The position numbers and the translations under genes were made by a program. Source: Varibaculum cambriense DSM 15806 (GTDB lineage: Bacteria > Actinomycetota > Actinomycetes > Actinomycetales > Actinomycetaceae). Taken from it: a DNA stretch of 64,000 nucleotides. The notes below the pieces were generated by a model. The model had not been told where the DNA came from, made no database searches, and saw only the letters and a program-made list of their open reading frames with translations. Of the stretch, positions 1-8,255 are shown piece after piece; within the stretch, counting starts at the first letter, position 1; every line of letters starts with the position of its first letter. The DNA is taken from contig NZ_ATUF01000002.1 in assembly GCF_000420065.1 (NCBI RefSeq), forward strand, positions 744,001-808,000. Reading direction: 5' to 3'.

Positions 1-374
1 GCCCAAAAGCCACGATCTAGACCTGGAACCCCGCCACTAACCGCGGAGATTCCGAAAGCCGAAAAAGTGGTGAAAGCTCCTAAAAACCCGGTGGTGATCC
101 CCAGTTTTACCGGAGTTCCCAAACGGTGCAGGCCAGTTCCTTTCCGATTAGCCCGGGTTTTGAAATATCCCAGCAGGAAAGCCCCCAACAAATTAGCGAC
201 AATCACCCCAAAAGTTAATGCCGACCAGGTAAAATAACTTTCTGAAATCGGCAAAGTCAAAGTATCTAGCCCCCAGCGTGCCAAAGTTCCCGCCATGCCA
301 CCTAGGAAAATAGCGACAGCATCAGCCCCTATCCGCCGGGCAGGATACTGAGCGGAATCATGGGATTTATTCAT
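1..374 (-). CDS. crcB: Fluoride ion channel CrcB/Fluc, 3' end outside window
   Basis: Small membrane channel that exports fluoride. The visible N-terminal ~124 residues hold the family features: a first membrane helix with GGMAGTLARW, a second with NLLGAFLLGYF, and the conserved GFLGAFTTFSAF segment of the pore. The start ATG (372-374) follows AAGGGGATAAGCG, a usable ribosome-binding site. It lies 17 nt downstream of the TAP-like hydrolase gene on the same strand. Actinobacteria often carry two crcB genes in tandem, since the channel is a dimer of small subunits; a second copy may lie just beyond the left edge. The C-terminus is cut by the window boundary, not by a mutation. Confidence 0.9.
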   Translation of the reverse strand, partial: MNKSHDSAQYPARRIGADAVAIFLGGMAGTLARWGLDTLTLPISESYFTWSALTFGVIVANLLGAFLLGYFKTRANRKGTGLHRLGTPVKLGITTGFLGAFTTFSAFGISAVSGGVPGLDRGFW

Positions 375-391
375 CGCTTATCCCCTTTACC

Positions 392-1957
392 TTAATCGTC
401 ACAGGTAACATCACTATCCGGTAAAACTCCCCCTACCAGGTAATTATCTACGGTTTCTTGCACACAATCCGAGCCTAAACCGTAAGCAGTATGGGAATAG
501 GATTTCCAAGTCAGCAGCCGCGAGGCAGGGATTTGCCGGTGTACCGATTGTGCCATTTCATAGGGCGTGGCCGGGTCGTTGGTATTTCCCACTAGCAAAA
601 TGGGTTGCGTCCCCACAATCTTCACTTTTTCCCGTTTCGCGGTAGCCTTCCAAGGCCAGGCCGCGAGCGCATACTCTCCATAGGCCATCGAAGATCCCAT
701 CAAGGGGAAGTCCCGCACTAGTTTTTGTCCGCGCTGATCCCACTCTTTTTGAGTACCTTCCACCGGATAATCGGCACCGTTAATCGCAATAAACGCATCT
801 AAAGCATTGTTCTCAAACCTGCCGTCAGCACCCCGCTGATTAAGCAGATCCGAGATTTTTAATAGGGGAGCGCCATCGCCTTTCAACGCCGCTTGCAGCC
901 CCTCGAGCAGGGAAGGATACAGAGTTTCGTAATAGAGCATCCCCACCGCTGCCCCAAAGGCTAAAGCCCCATTTAGCGGGCGGGCAGAATCTTTAGTAGG
1001 AATCGGAGAGGCATCGGCGGCTTTAAAAAACCGTTGCAACCGTTTCATACCGGCTGCGGTAGTGTCCCAGGGGCAATCCTTACCCTCTCGGGCGCACCAG
1101 GCCGCAAAGTTAGTAAACGCCGCCTCGAAACCTTTGGCTTGCGCCAAAGATACTTCCCCATAGGAGTAAGCACCATCCAAAATCCCGTCTAATACCAGGC
1201 GTCCCACATTCTTCGGAAATAGTTGCGCATAGGTAACCCCCAGGAAAGACCCATAGGAATACCCCAGGTAAGAAAGTTTTTTATCCCCGAGGACGGCTCG
1301 CAAAATATCTAAATCTCGCGCGGCAGAAACGGTATCAAGATACCGCGCCAAGTCGGCGCTCTTTCCCTGACAGCGCTGGGCGAACTCTTTCATATCGGCT
1401 ATGGAACGTTCCCGTCCCGCGGCAGTGCCCAGATCCAGGCTTTCGGCAAGGGACTCATCTTTTTGCGCATCCGTGGTGCACTCTATGGGATGCGAGCGGG
1501 AGACTCCCCGCGGATCGAATCCCACCACATCAAAGGTGGAAAACACCTGCTCCGAAAACATATCTTCCGAGTTTTTTAGCAGGTCAACCCCAGATCCTCC
1601 CGGTCCGCCTGGGTTGATCAGCAGGCTCCCTAAGCGTTTTTCGCTCGCCCGGCTACGCGCCAACGCCAACTCAATATCTTCCTTCTGGGTGTCGCCATAA
1701 TCCAGAGGTACTTTCACCCGCGCGCATTGATAATCCTTCAAGTCGCTTTCCTCGCAGGGCGCCCAGGAAACTTTTTGCTGATAGTAGCTTTCCAGTCCAG
1801 CAGGAATGGCCGTAGCTTGCCCGGTTAAAGAATTAGTTTTGGAGGCAGCGGAAGGAGGCACTCGGGTATCAGCTTTCCCCCCGACGCTACAGGCTGATAG
1901 CGCCAAGCAACCGGCAAAAACCATTGCCAACAGTATTGACAGTTTGTGTTTAACCAT
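392..1957 (-). CDS. Secreted TAP-like alpha/beta hydrolase lipoprotein (tripeptidyl aminopeptidase family)
   Basis: Predicted exported peptidase of the Streptomyces tripeptidyl-aminopeptidase/SlpD-SlpE family (521 aa). A lipoprotein signal ends in the lipobox LSAC (Cys23), so it should be membrane-anchored outside the cell. The alpha/beta-hydrolase fold is marked by LLINPGGPGGSG (oxyanion region, ~112-123), the nucleophile elbow GYSYGS (Ser234), the acidic residue in GNTNDPATP and the histidine in SHTAYG near the C-terminus. The TAP-like C-terminal domain follows the core. Substrate is unproven; the family removes N-terminal peptides from extracellular proteins. The gene is 3 nt from holB and runs the same way, so it may be read from that operon. 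Confidence 0.85.
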   Translation of the reverse strand: MVKHKLSILLAMVFAGCLALSACSVGGKADTRVPPSAASKTNSLTGQATAIPAGLESYYQQKVSWAPCEESDLKDYQCARVKVPLDYGDTQKEDIELALARSRASEKRLGSLLINPGGPGGSGVDLLKNSEDMFSEQVFSTFDVVGFDPRGVSRSHPIECTTDAQKDESLAESLDLGTAAGRERSIADMKEFAQRCQGKSADLARYLDTVSAARDLDILRAVLGDKKLSYLGYSYGSFLGVTYAQLFPKNVGRLVLDGILDGAYSYGEVSLAQAKGFEAAFTNFAAWCAREGKDCPWDTTAAGMKRLQRFFKAADASPIPTKDSARPLNGALAFGAAVGMLYYETLYPSLLEGLQAALKGDGAPLLKISDLLNQRGADGRFENNALDAFIAINGADYPVEGTQKEWDQRGQKLVRDFPLMGSSMAYGEYALAAWPWKATAKREKVKIVGTQPILLVGNTNDPATPYEMAQSVHRQIPASRLLTWKSYSHTAYGLGSDCVQETVDNYLVGGVLPDSDVTCDD

Positions 1958-1960
1958 AAA

Positions 1961-3154
1961 CTACTGCCTCAAATCCATCATCATTGCTTCCATAGTAAGC
2001 AAGGGGGTCACATTTGCCGCTAGGCGCCGCCTAGCGGCACGAATCGCATCTAGGCGCTGCACGGTGCGCTCTGGTGAAGAGCCTTGCGCCAACTGAGTAA
2101 TCGTGTCCTGCAAGTCAAGGTTAATTAGCGGCACCTGCGCCCCGCTTTGCAACAGATAAACATCGCGATAAAACCCTAAAAGATTAAGCAGTACCCGGTC
2201 GAGACTGTCTCGCAGATAGCGAGTAGCGCGCCTTTTTTGATCCGCCTTGAGCGCAGTTTCCTGGGCTTTTAAGGCTGGGGGTAGTCGCGACCCTTCCTGG
2301 TCATATCCTAGGGAGCGTCGTAACTGCGCCAGTTCCTGCTGGTCTTTTTCTTCCGCCCGTTTACTAGCATCCGCTTTCGCTGCCTCCACCAATTTTTGCG
2401 CCAGCAACGCGGCCTCCCCCACGCTGGAGGTAGTGGTGGCCGAAAGTAAAATTTTTCGCCGGCGCTCCAGTTCTTCCGGATCGCGAGCTAAAGATTTCGC
2501 CACCCCAATATGGGATTGCGACAGCGCCGCCGCCTGGCGAGCAGTTTCGGGAGCGATCCCTTGTCTTTCAATCAGCAACTGCGCCACTTCCTCCACGCTG
2601 GGAGTAACCAAGCTGACGTGGCGACAGCGGGAACGAATCGTGGGTAACACATCGCCAGGTTGAGTGGTGCAAAGTAGCCACACGGTGCGCGGGGGTGGTT
2701 CCTCAATCGCTTTGAGCAGCAGATTAGAGGTGCGCTCGACCATCCGATCGGCGTCCTCCATTAAAATCACTCGCCATTTTCCTCCGGCGGGCGCCTGCTG
2801 TGCCAGCGTCACCAGGGACGATATCTCCTCAATTTTGATAATGAGGCGTTCGGTGGTCACCACTTTCACGTCCGGATGGGTGCCTTTAAGCACGCGTTTA
2901 CACTCGGGACACTGTCCGCATCCCGGGGTTTGCGGATCTTCACATTGTAAAGCCGCCGCAAAAGCTAGGGCAGCTACCGACCGCCCTGCTCCGGGCGGGC
3001 CGGTAACCAACCAGGCATGCGACATTTGCCTGGTTAAAGCTGAATCTTCTGTCCGGTCCTCATTTGCCTGCCGGAGGGCGCGCGCGGAATGCGCGGCAGT
3101 CTCAAAAATCTTTACCGCCGCTTTTTGCCCGACAATCTGATCCCAGACGCTCAT
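1961..3154 (-). CDS. holB: DNA polymerase III clamp-loader subunit delta'
   Basis: Delta' subunit of the clamp loader, which helps place the beta sliding clamp on primed DNA (397 aa). The N-terminal AAA+ module shows a P-loop-like GPPGAGRS (52-59), a four-cysteine zinc cluster (Cys71, 79, 82, 85) and the SRC motif that supplies the arginine finger. It overlaps the upstream tmk gene by 4 nt (ATGA), a conserved actinobacterial tmk-holB pairing that implies translational coupling. Length is within the family's range. Confidence 0.92.
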   Translation of the reverse strand: MSVWDQIVGQKAAVKIFETAAHSARALRQANEDRTEDSALTRQMSHAWLVTGPPGAGRSVAALAFAAALQCEDPQTPGCGQCPECKRVLKGTHPDVKVVTTERLIIKIEEISSLVTLAQQAPAGGKWRVILMEDADRMVERTSNLLLKAIEEPPPRTVWLLCTTQPGDVLPTIRSRCRHVSLVTPSVEEVAQLLIERQGIAPETARQAAALSQSHIGVAKSLARDPEELERRRKILLSATTTSSVGEAALLAQKLVEAAKADASKRAEEKDQQELAQLRRSLGYDQEGSRLPPALKAQETALKADQKRRATRYLRDSLDRVLLNLLGFYRDVYLLQSGAQVPLINLDLQDTITQLAQGSSPERTVQRLDAIRAARRRLAANVTPLLTMEAMMMDLRQ

Positions 3155-3900
3155 AACTGCTGCAGCCCAGCCTGTTGGCTATCACCGTCCGCGGTACCCG
3201 TTACGGCAGTACCTAATTCCGATATTTGAGGCCAGGTCCCGTCCCGATATTGTCCTGCTTGCGCCTTCGCCCTCGTCGCAAATGCCGTACTCACTAGTGA
3301 TAACACTTGTTGATGGAGCTCTTCTACCCCACAGGTAGCATCTAGTATCTTTATCCGCTGCCAATCGCGCTCGGCAATCTGCAAGAACGCCTGTCGCACC
3401 GCCTGGTGAAAAGCCAGTCCAGCCGACTCCATCCGGTCAGGAGTCTCGGTACGCCGCGCCACTAGCACTTCCGGATCGCCGTCCAGCAATATAGTCAGAT
3501 CCGGGAGCAGATTTCTGGTTGCCCACAGAGAAATCTCCTCAATTTTTTCTAACCCTAGGCCGCGTCCTATTCCCTGATAGGCCAAAGAAGAATCTAAATA
3601 TCGGTCAGAAACTACCACTTCGCCTGCCTGCAGATGCGGTTTGATTATCGTCTGCGCGTGCCAGGCCCGATCAGCGGCGTAAAGCAACGCTTCGGTGTAA
3701 GGATCTAGGTCTTCGCCATGCATGACCTCCCGACGCAACCTTTGTCCCAAGGAGGTGCCGCCAGGTTCAAAAGTAGCGATCGCGGCCGCCCCGCGTGCCG
3801 CTAAGGCCTGCATGAGCAGTTTCACCTGGGTAGATTTCCCGGTATAGTCCCCTCCCTCGAAGGAGATGAAGAAACCTGGGTAGGGTGCAGCGGCATTCAT
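3151..3900 (-). CDS. tmk: Thymidylate kinase
   Basis: Phosphorylates dTMP to dTDP in dTTP synthesis (249 aa). The P-loop FEGGDYTGKST (14-24), GGTSLGQRLR and the DRYLDSSLAYQG substrate segment are diagnostic. There is a roughly 40-residue low-complexity C-terminal extension beyond the usual ~205-210 aa core. No Shine-Dalgarno sequence precedes the ATG; instead TAAGCT sits exactly 6 nt upstream (minus strand), so the mRNA may be leaderless. It heads the tmk-holB unit. Confidence 0.92.
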   Translation of the reverse strand: MNAAAPYPGFFISFEGGDYTGKSTQVKLLMQALAARGAAAIATFEPGGTSLGQRLRREVMHGEDLDPYTEALLYAADRAWHAQTIIKPHLQAGEVVVSDRYLDSSLAYQGIGRGLGLEKIEEISLWATRNLLPDLTILLDGDPEVLVARRTETPDRMESAGLAFHQAVRQAFLQIAERDWQRIKILDATCGVEELHQQVLSLVSTAFATRAKAQAGQYRDGTWPQISELGTAVTGTADGDSQQAGLQQL

Positions 3901-3906
3901 GTGTTT

Positions 3907-3912
3907 AGCTTA
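3907..3912 (-). promoter_or_regulatory. Candidate -10 box of a leaderless tmk transcript
   Basis: On the minus strand TAAGCT is followed by 6 nt (AAACAC) and then the tmk ATG. This spacing puts the transcription start on the first base of the start codon. No convincing -35 is visible, so this is a position-based inference. Confidence 0.35.
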
Positions 3913-3985
3913 CCGAACTTGGCGAGCATAGCGCTCTACCTCCGGCGACAAAACCTATCTAAGCTGCCGGCAAGCTCTAGGTTCC

Positions 3986-5488
3986 TTAGGCAGACTCACT
4001 TTCCCACCATGCCAGAAGCCGCTGCCGCGCCGCCTCTTTGCCAATCTCACCCTCTTCTAGCCGCAAATTCAGCAGATATTTATAGGCTTTCCCCACCTGC
4101 GGACCCGGTTTTAACTGCAGGATCTGCATAATTTCTTCCCCATCTAGTTCGGGGCGAATCCGCGAAAGTTCCTCTTTTTCTGCCAGCTGGGCGATTCGTT
4201 TCTCTAGGTCATCATAGGCGTGTTCCAGGCGCGCAGCGCGGCGGCGATTCCGGGTAGTGCAATCGGCGCGAGTCAAGCGATGCAGACGGGTCAGCATATT
4301 TCCGGCATCGGTCACGTAACGACGCACCGCCGAATCACTCCAAGCCTGCTCCCCATAGCCGTGAAACCGCAGGTGCAAAGCAACTAACTGGGTTACGTCT
4401 TTAATGGTTTGTTTATCGAAGTGGAGGGCGTGCATCCGTTTACGGGTAAGTTTCGCTCCCACGATCTCGTGATGATGGAAAGATACCGTCCCATCTTTTT
4501 CGAAACGGCGGGTAGCGGGTTTGCCCACATCATGCATGAGGGCGGCGAAACGCAAAATGAAATCGGGACACGGCACCTCCCCCTCCGGGCCGGTCTCCAA
4601 AGCTATTGCCTGATCCACCACGGTCAAGGTATGTTCGTAAACATCCTTGTGACGACCGTGTTCGTCAACGGTGGCGCGCAAATTCGCCACTTCCGGTAGT
4701 ACCATCGCCGCCAGCCCGGTATAAACCATTAGTTCTAGACCTTTACGGGGATTCTTACCCACCATCAAAGCTTCCAGTTCGGCGCGCACTCGCTCGGGGG
4801 AAACAATCTCCAGGCGGCTAGCCATATTTTCCATTGCCGCCATCACCGGCATAGTTACGTCCAGGTCAAGCTGGGAGGCGAACCGGGCAGCTCGCATCAT
4901 TCGCAGCGGATCATCATCAAAAGATTGCTCCGGAGACACCGGGGTGCGTAGCTGGCCGGCCACTAAATCAGCTATCCCCTGATGGGGATCCACCAGAGTC
5001 AAATCTGGCAGCCGCAACGCCATCGCGTTGACGGTAAAATCCCGACGGGTCAGGTCGCCCTCTAAAGTATCCCCAAACTGAACTGAGGGTTTGCGGGAAT
5101 CCTTTTGATATTTATCGCTGCGATAGGTAGTTACTTCTACGGTTAAACCCGCTTTATGGGCACCGATAGTGCCAAACTCTTTACCCATCGTCCACACATT
5201 GCCCGCCCACTCTTTCAAAATCTGTTCGGTGGTATCTGGGCGCGCCGAAGTCGCCAGATCCCAATCGTGCGGCTTACGCCCGCACATGGCGTCCCGTACC
5301 GGTCCGCCTACCAGGGAAAGCTCTTCGCCTTTGGCGGTAAACAGTTCCGCAAGTTCTAAAATAACCGCCGGCAGCTTTGAAAGTGCCTGCAACATATTTC
5401 CGAGGGCGGTGGCCGCATTTTCTGGCAGCTGCACCCCGGTAGCGTTCAGGCCAGCAGGATCAGTAGCTAACTTCAAATTTTTATTCAT
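3986..5488 (-). CDS. pcnA: CCA-adding tRNA nucleotidyltransferase / poly(A) polymerase family with HD domain
   Basis: Adds or repairs the 3' CCA of tRNAs (500 aa). The nucleotidyltransferase head carries LVGGPVRDA and the metal-binding DWD (75-77), then RRDFTVNAMAL. An HD phosphohydrolase-type domain follows (FAALMHDVGKP, ~320). It is divergent from the nudix hydrolase gene, the same pairing as pcnA/mutT4 of Mycobacterium near the origin. The start ATG at 5486-5488 gives the normal N-terminus; no strong ribosome-binding site is visible before it. Confidence 0.9.
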   Translation of the reverse strand: MNKNLKLATDPAGLNATGVQLPENAATALGNMLQALSKLPAVILELAELFTAKGEELSLVGGPVRDAMCGRKPHDWDLATSARPDTTEQILKEWAGNVWTMGKEFGTIGAHKAGLTVEVTTYRSDKYQKDSRKPSVQFGDTLEGDLTRRDFTVNAMALRLPDLTLVDPHQGIADLVAGQLRTPVSPEQSFDDDPLRMMRAARFASQLDLDVTMPVMAAMENMASRLEIVSPERVRAELEALMVGKNPRKGLELMVYTGLAAMVLPEVANLRATVDEHGRHKDVYEHTLTVVDQAIALETGPEGEVPCPDFILRFAALMHDVGKPATRRFEKDGTVSFHHHEIVGAKLTRKRMHALHFDKQTIKDVTQLVALHLRFHGYGEQAWSDSAVRRYVTDAGNMLTRLHRLTRADCTTRNRRRAARLEHAYDDLEKRIAQLAEKEELSRIRPELDGEEIMQILQLKPGPQVGKAYKYLLNLRLEEGEIGKEAARQRLLAWWESESA

Positions 5489-5574
5489 TGTTTCCAGATT
5501 GCCAGAAAGCCGACCCGTCTTCCAAGTGGCAAGTTGTTAGCTCGCCGACAAGCGAGCAAGGTAGCATTAAAGAT

Positions 5575-6078
5575 ATGTCCGCTCGCAATTCGTATCGTCG
5601 CCGTCGCCGCGCCAAGTCGCGCCGCGCCGCCTCCCTACCAATTGTGGACGAGACTTCTGCTGGTGGTTTGGTAATAAAAGTTGAAGACCACCAGGCTTTC
5701 GTAGCTTTAATCGCTCGTCGTAACCGCAATGGCAATATTGAATGGTGCCTGCCCAAAGGACATTTGGAACCGGGCGAAACTGCGCAAGAAGCCGCGCGGA
5801 GAGAAATTTTTGAAGAAACCGGGATCAAAGGAAAAGTGATTGCCCCTTTGATCTCGATCGACTACTGGTTCGCTGGGGCAGGCAGGCGCATCCATAAAGT
5901 GGTGCACCACTATCTTTTAGAGGCTACAGGCGGCACGATTACCGTCGATAATGATCCTGACCATGAAGCAGAGGCCGCCGCTTGGGTTCCCCTAGATATG
6001 GTCTCCAAAGTGTTGGTTTACCCTAATGAACGCAAAGTGGTCGCCACTGCCCTGGAACTATTAGAAATAGAGGACTAG
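5575..6078 (+). CDS. Nudix hydrolase (MutT4-like)
   Basis: Nudix-family pyrophosphohydrolase (167 aa from ATG 5575). The nudix box runs from Gly62 (GHLEPGETAQEAARRE, then EETGI), with the Glu residues that bind Mg present. An upstream in-frame TTG at 5488 is possible, but the ATG at 5575 has CAAGGTAG before it and yields the arginine-rich N-terminus (SYRRRRRAKSRRA) seen in related actinobacterial proteins. It leads a plus-strand operon with DUF6049 and murJ. Substrate is unknown; diadenosine polyphosphates or oxidised nucleotides are the family candidates. Confidence 0.88.
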   Translation: MSARNSYRRRRRAKSRRAASLPIVDETSAGGLVIKVEDHQAFVALIARRNRNGNIEWCLPKGHLEPGETAQEAARREIFEETGIKGKVIAPLISIDYWFAGAGRRIHKVVHHYLLEATGGTITVDNDPDHEAEAAAWVPLDMVSKVLVYPNERKVVATALELLEIED

Positions 6079-6079
6079 G

Positions 6080-8239
6080 GTGGCTATCTCGCGGCTGAAA
6101 AGCAGGGTTTTCGGGGTATTGGTTACCTTTTTACTCGCTCTTACCTGTACCCTTAATCCCGGCTACTTGCCGGTGGCTAAAGCTGCCCCATCTGCGCCGG
6201 CCTCGGAGCTAACCGCTGCCATTACTGCTATTAGCCCCGATACCCTCTCCTATAAAGAGGATCCGGGCTCGCGCGCAGAAAAAGTTACAGTGACCGGCAC
6301 CGTCAGCAACCGCACTGACGCCACTTTACATAACGTAACAGTGCAGGTGTCTACTACTTCCAGGTTGGGAGGGGACGCCGAGACTATTCGCTCCTGGGTT
6401 AGAGGGGAATCCGATAGGGGGATGGGGGTTTTACGCCTGCGGGAAAGTAAAACCTTCCGGCAGGTGCCAGCGAAAAAAACCGTTAAGTTTGCAATAGAAA
6501 TTCCCACAAACACCCTGCCTGCCCTAAATAAAAACAGTTTAGGAAGTCTGGGGATTCAAGCTAGCGTTTCTGCCAGTAAGGTGAAAAGAAAAGATACCGA
6601 GACTGATCGCTCCCTGCTGTTGTACGCACCGGAAGCAGAATCACCGGCAAAAAGTTCCCTGGCGATAATAGCTCCCCTTTCGGCCGCTTCACCCGAAATG
6701 GCTAAATGGTTGGCCAGGGGCGGGACAGGCAGTGCGGCTACTGCCAGTGCCCAGAGCTCCACTAGAGTCAACGCACCTTTAAAAAGCGTAGGCGAGAATG
6801 CAAAACTTTTGAGCAACCTGTCAACAGCCGGGATTACTTGGGTGGTTGACCCCGCCCTTTTGCACGCTAATTCTCCCCTCCTGACCGGTAGTTTTGCTCC
6901 TTTACCGGAAAAACCTGCGCCCTTAAGTCTGGATCCGGTGATGCTTGACGCCCTCAAAGCTGCACAAGCTAAAGGCGCTAGTGTGTCACTTGATTTGTGG
7001 GGCGCCCCCGACTTGGTGCAATTGGATAAAAATGCGCTGTATAAAGCCGCAGACGGGAACCGCCAACTGGGAGCATTGCTGGAAAAGCAAGTGACCCTAG
7101 CTCCCAGTACCATTTTTTTGGCCAATCCCCACTGGGCCAGCCGTACAGATGCTATCTGTGAGCATCCCGAAACCCGGTTGAGCGGAGGCTGTGCGCTAGT
7201 TACTGGCGGGGACCAGTTGCCGCTAACTCAAAGTTACAACTATCAACCGGATTTGCTTGGTCGAGCGCAAACAGGTGATAAAACCCGCAGTTTCCTGGCA
7301 GATCACGGTACTTTATCAGCACTTTTGGCCGCTACCTCTACCGAGGACGCCTTCACTAATACCCAGGTTGCCAGAGCCATGCTGGCTGCAATCGCCAGCG
7401 AACGTCCTTCACAGCCAAGACTTATTAATGCGGTTTTACCTAATGGAGCCATAAATTCTCCGCTGACCCAACAGCGTTTACGCAAGGTACTTGGCGATTC
7501 GTGGGTAACGGGTACCGCATTACCGCAGGCACTCGGCGCCGACCCTACCCCCGTAACTTTAGGTACCGATCCCAAAATCCAGAATCTGGCGCCGGATGCA
7601 CCAGGATCTTTAGGGGTCGCCGGAAGTTCTTTCCGGAGCGCCACCAAATCGCTACATACTGTCCACGAGCGCGTAGTGCCGTCATTGGAGCAAATAACTA
7701 AGGATCACCAGCGCATTACTATCCCCTTAGAGCAGCAACTTTTGCTTTCTACTTCGCGGGGAATGACTAGCGCGGAACGTAACCGGGCGATCACTAATGC
7801 GGGTAGTCAGCTTGACCTGCTGGCTCGGGCGGTACAAATTCAGACTTCTTCCCAAATAAATTTGATTGCCAGCAGTTCTCAAATACCGATTAAGGTGCTG
7901 AATCGACTCCCAGTTGAGGTGAATGTGCGCTTAAAGCTACAGCCTACTGATTCGCGCCTGCGCGCCGACTCAACGGTAGCAGTGAGCTTAGCTCCCAAGG
8001 GATCAAAAACTGTAAAGATTCCGATTACTGCGGTGCGCAATGGCAACGTTCGCGTCAACGTGGCGATCTTGCCGCAGACCGGTAATCTAGTTCTTGATCA
8101 GCAACAGCAAATTGACCTGCGGATTCGTACCGGATGGGAGGATAGAATTTTTCTTGGTTTTATCTTTACTGCGGCAGCGATCTTTATAGTTGGTTTGATT
8201 GTTAATTTCCGCCGGGGCACTCGGATGGAACAGGAATAA
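6080..8239 (+). CDS. DUF6049 family membrane-anchored secreted protein
   Basis: 719-aa protein (GTG start) of the actinobacterial DUF6049 family, equivalent in position to Rv3909 between mutT4 and murJ. It has an N-terminal signal peptide, a long extracytoplasmic region with beta-rich segments, and a C-terminal transmembrane helix (FLGFIFTAAAIFIVGLIV) ending in a short basic tail. Function is not established; the fixed coupling to MurJ suggests a role in peptidoglycan export or envelope assembly. The nudix stop codon lies 1 nt upstream, so translation is probably coupled. Confidence 0.8.
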   Translation: MAISRLKSRVFGVLVTFLLALTCTLNPGYLPVAKAAPSAPASELTAAITAISPDTLSYKEDPGSRAEKVTVTGTVSNRTDATLHNVTVQVSTTSRLGGDAETIRSWVRGESDRGMGVLRLRESKTFRQVPAKKTVKFAIEIPTNTLPALNKNSLGSLGIQASVSASKVKRKDTETDRSLLLYAPEAESPAKSSLAIIAPLSAASPEMAKWLARGGTGSAATASAQSSTRVNAPLKSVGENAKLLSNLSTAGITWVVDPALLHANSPLLTGSFAPLPEKPAPLSLDPVMLDALKAAQAKGASVSLDLWGAPDLVQLDKNALYKAADGNRQLGALLEKQVTLAPSTIFLANPHWASRTDAICEHPETRLSGGCALVTGGDQLPLTQSYNYQPDLLGRAQTGDKTRSFLADHGTLSALLAATSTEDAFTNTQVARAMLAAIASERPSQPRLINAVLPNGAINSPLTQQRLRKVLGDSWVTGTALPQALGADPTPVTLGTDPKIQNLAPDAPGSLGVAGSSFRSATKSLHTVHERVVPSLEQITKDHQRITIPLEQQLLLSTSRGMTSAERNRAITNAGSQLDLLARAVQIQTSSQINLIASSSQIPIKVLNRLPVEVNVRLKLQPTDSRLRADSTVAVSLAPKGSKTVKIPITAVRNGNVRVNVAILPQTGNLVLDQQQQIDLRIRTGWEDRIFLGFIFTAAAIFIVGLIVNFRRGTRMEQE

Positions 8240-8255
8240 AGCGAAGGAGGAGGCA

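Noticed and set aside
5488-5574. TTG-started N-terminal extension of the nudix protein
   Set aside because: It overlaps the pcnA start, lacks a ribosome-binding site, and the ATG at 5575 gives the expected N-terminus.
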